Part shown: positions 1 through 5,240 of the stretch, one piece after another
Position numbering within the stretch: the first letter of the stretch is position 1
How the letters are laid out: every line of letters begins with the position of its first letter
Assembly (NCBI GenBank): GCA_002348465.1
Contig: DEBI01000123.1
Span: 1 to 7,034, forward strand
Direction of reading: 5' to 3'
From: Gemmatimonadales bacterium UBA2960
GTDB lineage: Bacteria > Gemmatimonadota > Gemmatimonadetes > Longimicrobiales > Gaopeijiaceae
Length of the DNA: 7,034 bases
The notes under the pieces: generated by a model
What the model saw: only the letters and a program-made list of their open reading frames with translations
Databases searched by the model: none
Told to the model about the DNA's origin: nothing
Position numbers and translations under genes: made by a program

Positions 1-6
1 AAAAAT

Positions 7-432
7 TTAGGCCCGCTTTTTACGTTTCTTCGGTTTACGACCCTGATTCGGGTGGCCTAAGTGTTTCCAGGTCTCACCTCGACGGAGCATGTAGATAGTG
101 CTGGACGAAACATCGAGCTTCTTTGCCCAGACAGACCCTGGACTACCCCACCTGTCTTTTTCTTCGTCCCAATCGTCTAGAACTTTTTTTGCCTGCTTGA
201 GAGTCAACTCGGAGTGAGGCGATCTTTCCCCACGAAGCCAAACATTCGACCCCTTCCACCGCCCAACCCGTTGGATTGGACCACCGAATTTCCGGCCTGT
301 ATGACCGAGGCAGTAGTGCCGGACCTGATCTACTGAGAACCTCGGATACCTTCGCGATATTTCTGTGTACAGGTGTCCTTCTTCGGCCAATTTCCGCCAC
401 TTTCTAACCAATTTCTCGTTGGGCTTTGCCAT
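7..432 (-). CDS. Small basic protein with two predicted helix-turn-helix regions, function unknown
   Basis: This 141-residue protein is not one I can name. Residues 8-40 read like a first helix-turn-helix (WRKLAEEGHLYTEISRRYP, then FSVDQVRHY). Residues 68-125 hold a second unit: GERSPHSELTLKQAKKVL, a helix, then a laxer stretch ending LDVSSSTIYMLRRGETWKHL. That second unit closely resembles the C-terminal DNA-binding segment of HNH homing endonucleases and phage HNH proteins (G-E-x-x-x-x-x-L-T...V-S-x-x-T-I...G-x-T-W-x-x-L). No HNH or other nuclease motif is visible. The tail (residues 131-140) is almost all Lys, Arg and Pro, as in nucleic-acid binders. The ATG at 432 has only a weak Shine-Dalgarno. 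The gene lies downstream of msrA on the same strand, 155 bases away, with a possible own promoter. DNA binding is inferred; a regulator or a mobile-element remnant are both possible. That it is a real gene is likely from its coherent domain pattern and clean stop. Confidence 0.7.
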   Translation of the reverse strand: MAKPNEKLVRKWRKLAEEGHLYTEISRRYPRFSVDQVRHYCLGHTGRKFGGPIQRVGRWKGSNVWLRGERSPHSELTLKQAKKVLDDWDEEKDRWGSPGSVWAKKLDVSSSTIYMLRRGETWKHLGHPNQGRKPKKRKKRA

Positions 433-587
433 GCTAGCTCAAGCAACTTTGCTCTATCAGAAATAAAGAAACCACAGGCGGCTTATACCTCTCGCCTGAA
501 TCAGTTCCTTACTAAAAGGTTAAAGGAATCGCTTTAAGTTCTTGGCTCGAATCAATCGAGGTTAAGGGGCATGGGAGCTAACGGATG
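433..587. other. Intergenic gap between msrA and the HTH gene
   Basis: This 155-base stretch has no convincing gene. It is more AT-rich than its neighbours. It holds a short perfect inverted repeat, CTCGA-ATCAA-TCGAG (546-560), flanked by CTT and AAG. It also holds a second weak one, TTCCTT with AAGGAA 12 bases apart (505-528). Neither is followed by a T-run on the reverse strand, so neither is a convincing intrinsic terminator for msrA. Confidence 0.5.
482..487 (-). promoter_or_regulatory. Possible -10 box for the HTH gene
   Basis: Read on the reverse strand, this is TATAAG, a five-of-six match to the sigma-70 -10 consensus. It lies about 50 bases upstream of the ATG at 432, inside an AT-richer gap. 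No good -35 hexamer sits 16-18 bases upstream (the best is an AAGGAA/TAAGGA-like sequence), so this is a weak candidate. Confidence 0.25.
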
Positions 588-1130
588 CTACTCGGCGGCT
601 ATTAGCCTATGAGCGAAACGTTGACGAAATTTGACAACCTTGGGAGCGATCACAGCCTCACAGTATGGCTGTCCGTCGTTTCGCTCGAAGTAGGCATCGT
701 GATAAGGCTCGGCCGCATGAAAGACTTCTAAAGGAGCTATCACGGTAACAATCGGGTCATGCCAAGGACCTTCCACACCTAGCTCGGCAATCACGTCGCG
801 AGCTATTTCGGCCTGCCTATCGGAGTGTGTAAAGATTGCCGATCGATATTGGGTACCCACATCTCCACCCTGCCGGTTGAGTGTCGTTGGGTCATGGATG
901 CCAAAGAAAATCTCTAGCAGATCAGCATACCCAATGACTTCAGGATCAAACTCAACCTGAACGACCTCAGCGTGTCCCGTGGTGCCTGTGCACACCTGCT
1001 TGTAAGTCGGCTCCAACGTGTGCCCACCGGTATAGCCAGACTGCGTACTCCTGACGCCCCTGACCAGATCAAAAACCGCTTCTAGACACCAAAAGCACCC
1101 ACCCCCAAGGGTAGCGAACTCGGATCCCAT
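588..1130 (-). CDS. msrA: Peptide-methionine (S)-S-oxide reductase MsrA
   Basis: MsrA reduces the S-epimer of methionine sulfoxide in proteins and free methionine, using a catalytic cysteine regenerated through thioredoxin. The 180-residue product is full length for the family and has no signal peptide, so it should be cytoplasmic. Counting from the ATG at 1130, the active-site motif GGCFWCLEA puts the nucleophile at Cys12 with a second Cys at 15. Other family hallmarks follow: SGYTGG, the VCTGTTGHAEVVQV block with Cys47, HDPTTLNRQGGDVGTQYRS, AEPYHDAY near residue 141, and QPYCEAVIAPKV with Cys157, a probable recycling cysteine. A GTG lies one codon upstream (1133). I chose ATG because AAGGTGA (1138-1144) is then 7 bases away, against 4 for the GTG. 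The start shares its A with the TGA stop of the upstream peptidase gene, indicating translational coupling. Identification is secure. Confidence 0.96.
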   Translation of the reverse strand: MGSEFATLGGGCFWCLEAVFDLVRGVRSTQSGYTGGHTLEPTYKQVCTGTTGHAEVVQVEFDPEVIGYADLLEIFFGIHDPTTLNRQGGDVGTQYRSAIFTHSDRQAEIARDVIAELGVEGPWHDPIVTVIAPLEVFHAAEPYHDAYFERNDGQPYCEAVIAPKVVKFRQRFAHRLIAAE

Positions 1131-1133
1131 CAC
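1128..1133 (-). promoter_or_regulatory. Stop-start overlap coupling the S9 peptidase to msrA
   Basis: On the reverse strand this reads GTGATG. The TGA stop of the S9 peptidase gene and the ATG of msrA share one base. If the GTG were used instead, the overlap would be 4 bases (GTGA). Both arrangements are typical of translationally coupled operon genes. A Shine-Dalgarno-like AAGGTGA lies just upstream, within the peptidase coding sequence. Confidence 0.8.
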
Positions 1134-3139
1134 GAGATCACCTTTGGACTATCCTTGCTGGGGCGAGTCCATGGCTCCCACTCAATGCCCCGCACGTATT
1201 TTTGAATCCAACGGATCTCCTCAACATCACGCGTGCGCTGATGACGTGGCTCTCGGAAGCCGTGTGGTTCCCTTGGGAAGCGGATATATCGCGCTGTCTT
1301 GTCTTGGTCTCGCAGAGCCTGAAAGAACATCATGCTCTGCGGCTCTGTGTCCGTGCGATCATTCATGCCGTGCAGGATAAGCGTAGGTGTCGTGACATTC
1401 GCCACATGAGTTAGCGCCGACCGATACCTCCACTCCTCTGGGTTATCCCAAGGAGTACCGCCTATATACCAAAGTGAAACGTCGTGATTGAATCCTGGGC
1501 CATACTCGGATGTCCAATCGGAAACCATTGCGCCCACCGAGGCACCCTTGAATCGCTCTGTCTGGGTTATCGTCCAGCCTCCAAGAATACCACCGTAACT
1601 CCATCCTCGAAGACCAAGTAAATCCTCGTCGGCAATGCCCTGATCAATGACCGCATCGACACCAGTCATGAGGTCCCAGTAGTCCCCTCCACCTATGTCA
1701 TTCATATTGCCACGGAGAAGCTCGTCAGTGTATCCAGAACTGCCACGAACGTTCGGAAATAGTTGGGCGTAACCGAGGCCAGACCAAACTTGGGTCCGCG
1801 CGTTGAACGTATTAGTGAAGACACCCGCCGGGCCTCCATGAATATGTAGTAGCAGAGGCAAGTGCTCCGAAGCACCTGCCGGCAGCGTAAGAATTCCCTC
1901 AATCTCGCGTCCATCACGACTCTTCCATTGCATGAGTCGTGACTGCCCCAAAGCTATATCGGTCGAAACCCAAGGATTGGCTTCAGTCAGCTTCGTGCCA
2001 TTATCTCCGTTAGTAGGCCCAACCCAGACATCTGGGGGTATGCTCCAGTCCTCAGCGACATAGGCCATCATGGACCGGTCCGCCGAAAACGAGGAGGGAG
2101 CGAGAGAGCCCTCGTGCTCCGTCACCTTTTCAACGCGTTCGCTCGCAAGATCGAGCCGGTAGAGGTTGTTGTTGGTTCCCTGGAGCCCACTGAACAGCAG
2201 GGCTGAACCATCGGAGGTCCAGACGAACTGGCGAATATTTCCATCGAACGCACCTGACACGATCTTCTTACGTCCGGACTCGATATCCATGACCCATATC
2301 TTGTCTAGTCGCAGCTCCCATTCACCATCGCTTGGTGCCTCATAAGCAATACGGCGACCATCAGGAGCCCAGGTCAATCTGCCCTCAGGAGAACGATTAT
2401 CCGTCAATTGTCGGGTCTCCCTGGATTCTATATCCAGAAGATAAATCTCTGAGAGGTTACCCTGATTTCGGCGATTTTCTGTTCTCGCCGTGAACACAAT
2501 CGAGTTCCCATCCGGAGCGACGGAAAACGACCCGATACGGTTCTCAGACTCCGTCAGCCGAGTCTCTCGCTTGGTATCAACCTCGAGGCTCCACAAGTCG
2601 TTCCATTCCCCTTCGGTCTGACCGTTCGGCCCCTCGTCGACGAAGATCGCATCACTCCCGGCCTCGTGCTCCTTGTCCTCCTCATCGCTTCGCCTGTGTG
2701 ATGCCAGGAAGACAATTCGTGTGCCATCATCTGTCCACTGGTACGAGCCGACCGCTGTCTCGTGATCACTCAGCTGCACTGCCTCCCCACCGCTCGTGCG
2801 CATGATAAAGAGCTGTCGTTTATCATCCACAATCCGAGTAAAAGAAAGCCGCTCGCCGTCGGGTGAAAACTGAAACGCGCTTCCCCCGTCCTCTCCAATG
2901 AACGGCCACGGCTCCTCGCTTCCATCCGAAAGCGCTTTCCACCAAGTAGTATTCCTCTCGTTCTCGTCCCAGTCGAGTTCCGATTTCGAGAAAAGTACCC
3001 AACTGCCATCCGGGGAGATGAGGGCACCGCCAACCCGAACCATGTCCAAAGCATCGTCGGTCGTCATTGGACGAAGATCCTGACCGACAACGGGTGTCAC
3101 TACGATAAAGAACGTTAGAAAAGCCAGAACGTTGCGCAC
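1130..3139 (-). CDS. Exported S9-family (prolyl oligopeptidase-type) serine peptidase
   Basis: This is a serine peptidase of the S9 family (dipeptidyl-peptidase/acylaminoacyl-peptidase type), 669 residues from the GTG at 3139. An N-terminal signal peptide is visible: Arg2, then a hydrophobic run (VLAFLTFFIVV), with likely cleavage after TPVVG, so the enzyme is probably periplasmic or secreted. Residues about 35-370 form a beta-propeller built from PD40-like repeats (ISPDGSWVLF, FSPDGERLSF, WTDDGTRIVF, VAPDGNSIVF, WAPDGRRIAY, WTSDGSALLF, FSADRSMMAY). The alpha/beta-hydrolase half begins near residue 390. It shows HIHGGP, the PNVRGSSGYT block, nucleophile Ser514 in GWSYGG, Asp594 in HGMNDRTD and His626 in EPHGF; the triad is complete. 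An acidic loop (SDEEDKEHEA, about 151-160) interrupts the propeller. It probably cleaves short peptides, but specificity cannot be read. It is coupled to msrA downstream. Confidence 0.94.
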   Translation of the reverse strand: MRNVLAFLTFFIVVTPVVGQDLRPMTTDDALDMVRVGGALISPDGSWVLFSKSELDWDENERNTTWWKALSDGSEEPWPFIGEDGGSAFQFSPDGERLSFTRIVDDKRQLFIMRTSGGEAVQLSDHETAVGSYQWTDDGTRIVFLASHRRSDEEDKEHEAGSDAIFVDEGPNGQTEGEWNDLWSLEVDTKRETRLTESENRIGSFSVAPDGNSIVFTARTENRRNQGNLSEIYLLDIESRETRQLTDNRSPEGRLTWAPDGRRIAYEAPSDGEWELRLDKIWVMDIESGRKKIVSGAFDGNIRQFVWTSDGSALLFSGLQGTNNNLYRLDLASERVEKVTEHEGSLAPSSFSADRSMMAYVAEDWSIPPDVWVGPTNGDNGTKLTEANPWVSTDIALGQSRLMQWKSRDGREIEGILTLPAGASEHLPLLLHIHGGPAGVFTNTFNARTQVWSGLGYAQLFPNVRGSSGYTDELLRGNMNDIGGGDYWDLMTGVDAVIDQGIADEDLLGLRGWSYGGILGGWTITQTERFKGASVGAMVSDWTSEYGPGFNHDVSLWYIGGTPWDNPEEWRYRSALTHVANVTTPTLILHGMNDRTDTEPQSMMFFQALRDQDKTARYIRFPREPHGFREPRHQRTRDVEEIRWIQKYVRGIEWEPWTRPSKDSPKVIS

Positions 3140-3144
3140 AGTAT

Positions 3145-3150
3145 CCTCCT
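3145..3150 (-). promoter_or_regulatory. Strong Shine-Dalgarno fixing a GTG start for the S9 peptidase
   Basis: On the reverse strand this is a perfect AGGAGG, 5 bases before the GTG at 3139. An in-frame ATG 11 codons further upstream (3172) would put this site inside the coding region and bury the signal peptide behind a charged leader (WPRIKLQEDT). The GTG start gives a normal signal peptide. Confidence 0.85.
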
Positions 3151-3182
3151 GAAGCTTAATTCGGGGCCACATCGTTACTCAA

Positions 3183-3210
3183 CGTTTGACAGCACGCAAG
3201 AAGTCAAGCG
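3183..3210. repeat. Imperfect inverted repeat between the aldolase and S9 genes
   Basis: CGTTTGAC, a 12-base spacer, then GTCAAGCG form an 8-pair dyad with one G-T mismatch. It lies in the 86-base gap upstream of the S9 start and is not followed by a T-run on the reverse strand. It could be an operator or an mRNA hairpin. A second tiny dyad, GACCT-TC-AGGTC, follows at 3214-3225 directly after the aldolase stop. Function is unproven. Confidence 0.35.
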
Positions 3211-3225
3211 ATCGACCTTCAGGTC

Positions 3226-4272
3226 TTACGGATTTGACGACCCTGAAACAACCTGCTTCATGATCTGAAGAGCCGCATCTACATCTTCTTCCGAAAGATC
3301 ACGGTGAAGCACAGCACGCATGCCATGCTGATCGCTCGGTAGCATATACAGGCCGCGGCTATAGCAGTCAGAAGCAAAGTCACCAGCGTCCATCTCGACC
3401 TCAAAGCGGACGATGTTGGATTGAACACTGGCCATGTCCACAGAGAAGCCAGCGGTGCTCTGCAAAGCCCGTGCGAAAAATGCTGCTCGCTCCACATCAA
3501 TGCTAAGGTCACCACGATGGTGCTCTAGGGCATGAAGGGCTGCTGCCGCAACCATCCCCGATTGCCTCATGCCTCCGCCAAACTGCTGCTTGAAACGCCG
3601 TGCACGGTCAATAAAGGGCTTCTCACCTACAAGAGCTGACCCGATCGGGGCACCAAGACCCTTACTGAAGCATACGTTCACAGTATCGAACGGCTCAGCG
3701 TAGACGCTAACATCCACACCGGACGAAGCAGATGCATGCCATAGACGCGCGCCATCGAGGTGCAGTGTCATGCCGTGAGCCCTACCAGTCTCACATACGT
3801 TCCTCAGTTCATCGAGCGGCCAAATAGTGCCGCCCGCTCCATTGTGAGTGTTCTCTATACAAAGGAGGGTCGGCGGTGATAATAGGGTCGACGGATTAAA
3901 GGGATGCGCTCTGCCAAGAGTTTCTATCAACTGGTCGGCTGTAAAGACACCATTCACCCCATCAAGCGGTCGCATAGTGACACCGCTCAGTGCTGCCCCG
4001 CCGCCGCCTTCACTCCTTACGATATGCGCTCGTCGCTCTAGTACGACTAAGTCACCCGGCTCGGTGTGCGTCCTAATCGCAATCTGATTGGACATACTCC
4101 CAGTTGGAACAAACACAGCATCTTCTTTGCCCAAAAGGTTAGCAACAACGGCTTCCAGTTTGTTCACAGTCGGGTCATCAGCATAAACGTCGTCGCCGAC
4201 TGCAGCACTCAACATGGCCTCGCGCATTTCCGGCGTTGGCTTCGTCACAGTGTCGCTACGCAGATCGATCAT
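3226..4272 (-). CDS. ltaE: Low-specificity L-threonine aldolase
   Basis: This PLP-dependent fold-type I enzyme cleaves L-threonine or L-allo-threonine to glycine and acetaldehyde in the cytoplasm. The product is 348 residues, normal for the family. From the ATG at 4272 it opens MIDLRSDTVTKPTPEMREAM, the classic N-terminus. It continues with GDDVYADDPTVNKLE and FVPTGSMSNQIAI (cofactor phosphate region), His83 in the RRAHIVRSE block (matching the PLP-stacking His83 of E. coli LtaE), ENTHNGAGG, HLDGARLWHAS with Asp173 (pyridine nitrogen) and Arg176, and Schiff-base Lys204 in CFSKGLGAPIGSALVG. The reading frame stays open upstream to a TTG at 4341, but those residues resemble no family member. 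A good Shine-Dalgarno sits before the internal ATG. The substrate stereochemistry is not readable. The next gene downstream is the S9 peptidase; co-transcription is possible but not shown. Confidence 0.94.
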   Translation of the reverse strand: MIDLRSDTVTKPTPEMREAMLSAAVGDDVYADDPTVNKLEAVVANLLGKEDAVFVPTGSMSNQIAIRTHTEPGDLVVLERRAHIVRSEGGGGAALSGVTMRPLDGVNGVFTADQLIETLGRAHPFNPSTLLSPPTLLCIENTHNGAGGTIWPLDELRNVCETGRAHGMTLHLDGARLWHASASSGVDVSVYAEPFDTVNVCFSKGLGAPIGSALVGEKPFIDRARRFKQQFGGGMRQSGMVAAAALHALEHHRGDLSIDVERAAFFARALQSTAGFSVDMASVQSNIVRFEVEMDAGDFASDCYSRGLYMLPSDQHGMRAVLHRDLSEEDVDAALQIMKQVVSGSSNP

Positions 4273-4278
4273 TGGGGG

Positions 4279-4285
4279 TCCCTCT
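4279..4285 (-). promoter_or_regulatory. Shine-Dalgarno supporting the ATG start of threonine aldolase
   Basis: On the reverse strand this reads AGAGGGA, 6 bases before the ATG at 4272. It supports the short form of the aldolase over the 23-codon longer frame that would begin at TTG. Confidence 0.75.
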
Positions 4286-4368
4286 AATGGTGCAGATGCG
4301 CCCGAAGCTCCACCGTCCGGGAGAGCATGGCAAGACGCCAAAGATAGTGGCTTAAAATGGAGTCGAAC

Positions 4369-4399
4369 TTGACGGGACAGTCACACGCCCTCAGATGAA
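4369..4399 (+). promoter_or_regulatory. Weak candidate promoter for the PPIase gene
   Basis: A TTGACG (4369-4374) matches five of six bases of the -35 consensus. The best -10 is GATGAA (4394-4399), a poor match with a long 19-base spacer. It lies in the 157-base gap between the two divergent genes, where promoters for both directions are expected. No clear promoter for the aldolase direction was seen. Confidence 0.25.
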
Positions 4400-4429
4400 A
4401 GAGGCTCAAATTGCGCTTGGAGTTACCCA

Positions 4430-5143
4430 ATGCCCCGTTTCCCAGAAAACAGTTCCCGACGAAAACGGCTTATCCGTCTGTCTACAGCCCTAATCACAAC
4501 ACTGGCTGTACTAGGCGGCTGCACCAAAGATGAGGTGTCGCCAGATCCCGATGCTGAACTGCGTCGGGACCCGCTGCTGAGAGCGGGCAATTACGCAGAA
4601 ACCGCACCTGCCCGTTTTCAGGTGAGCCTGGAGACATCTGCCGGAAATGTGCTGATCGACGTTCATCGAAGATGGGCACCACTAGGGGCGGACCGGTTTT
4701 ACAGCCTAGTGCGCGGCGGCTACTACAACGACGCTCGGATCTATCGAGTCGTTGAGGGATTCATGGCTCAATTCGGGCTCAATGGAAATCCCTACGTAAA
4801 TCAGGTTTGGAAGTCGGAATTCCTAGTAGACGATCCGGTTATAGAAACTAATTCGCGGGGACGTGTAGCCTTCGCCAAGGGGGGACGGCACACACGAACG
4901 ACCGAAGTCTTCATCAGTTACAAAGACAACACGGCACTCGACAACGAGGGATTCTCACCATTCGGCGAGGTAGTCGAGGGCATGGACGTGGTGGACGCCT
5001 TCTATGCTGGATATGGGGACGGCCCTCCAAGGGGCGACGGCCCGTATCAGGCTATGGCCGCTGCCCGCGGCAACGATTACTTGGACACCGAATTTCCTTA
5101 CCTGACAAGGATCACTCGCGCGAGTATAAACGAGCAGAACTGA
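4430..5143 (+). CDS. Lipoprotein cyclophilin-type peptidylprolyl isomerase
   Basis: This cyclophilin-family enzyme catalyses cis-trans isomerisation of X-Pro bonds, here probably on envelope proteins. The product is 237 residues. A lipoprotein signal peptide is clear: basic start (RRKRLIR), hydrophobic run, and lipobox LGGC with the lipidated cysteine at 31. The +2 residue is Thr, which does not signal inner-membrane retention, so an outer-membrane anchor is plausible. The cyclophilin domain spans about 63-230. It shows YRVVEGFMAQFG with catalytic Arg106 (Arg55 in human CypA) plus Phe111, Met112 and Gln114, then GRVAFAKGGRHTRTTEVFISY, and ALDNEGFSPFGEVVEGMDVVD. The position equal to CypA Gln111 is Glu159, and the loop with CypA Trp121/His126 is different, so activity or specificity may be altered. 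GGAG lies 7 bases before the ATG. It stands alone on its strand and ends in a terminator. Confidence 0.92.
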   Translation: MPRFPENSSRRKRLIRLSTALITTLAVLGGCTKDEVSPDPDAELRRDPLLRAGNYAETAPARFQVSLETSAGNVLIDVHRRWAPLGADRFYSLVRGGYYNDARIYRVVEGFMAQFGLNGNPYVNQVWKSEFLVDDPVIETNSRGRVAFAKGGRHTRTTEVFISYKDNTALDNEGFSPFGEVVEGMDVVDAFYAGYGDGPPRGDGPYQAMAAARGNDYLDTEFPYLTRITRASINEQN

Positions 5144-5161
5144 TTACTGAGTTGGATCTGC

Positions 5162-5203
5162 CCTCCCGGACCCGCAAGGTCCGGGAGGAGGTTCTTTCTG
5201 TTT
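5162..5203 (+). terminator. Intrinsic terminator of the PPIase gene
   Basis: A perfect 11-base stem, CCTCCCGGACC (5162-5172) with GGTCCGGGAGG (5178-5188), encloses the 5-base loop CGCAA. A T-rich tail follows after a short AGG (TTCTTTCTGTTT). It starts 18 bases after the PPIase stop. Read on the reverse strand there is no T-run after the stem, so it should work mainly rightwards, although it may also slow transcripts from the convergent gene. Confidence 0.9.
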
Positions 5204-5240
5204 CATAAAATCAGTCGCGCGTATACCTCCGCCACCGCAG

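Noticed and set aside
541..566. GGCTCGAATC-like sequence that resembles a tRNA T-loop or a phage attachment site
   Set aside because: The flanking bases do not form a T-stem, and no acceptor, D or anticodon arms are visible nearby. A short CTCGA-TCGAG palindrome explains the resemblance.
1144..1414. Forward-strand open frames over the 3' end of the S9 gene
   Set aside because: They lie opposite a gene with a complete catalytic triad and show no domain pattern or ribosome binding site, so they are shadows.
3186..3207. TTGACT on the reverse strand as a -35 box for the S9 gene
   Set aside because: No acceptable -10 hexamer lies 16-18 bases downstream. The sequence is better explained as one arm of the inverted repeat.
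4273..4341. A 23-codon N-terminal extension of threonine aldolase
   Set aside because: It begins at TTG, does not resemble family members, and a good Shine-Dalgarno precedes the internal ATG followed by the classic IDLRSDTVT start.
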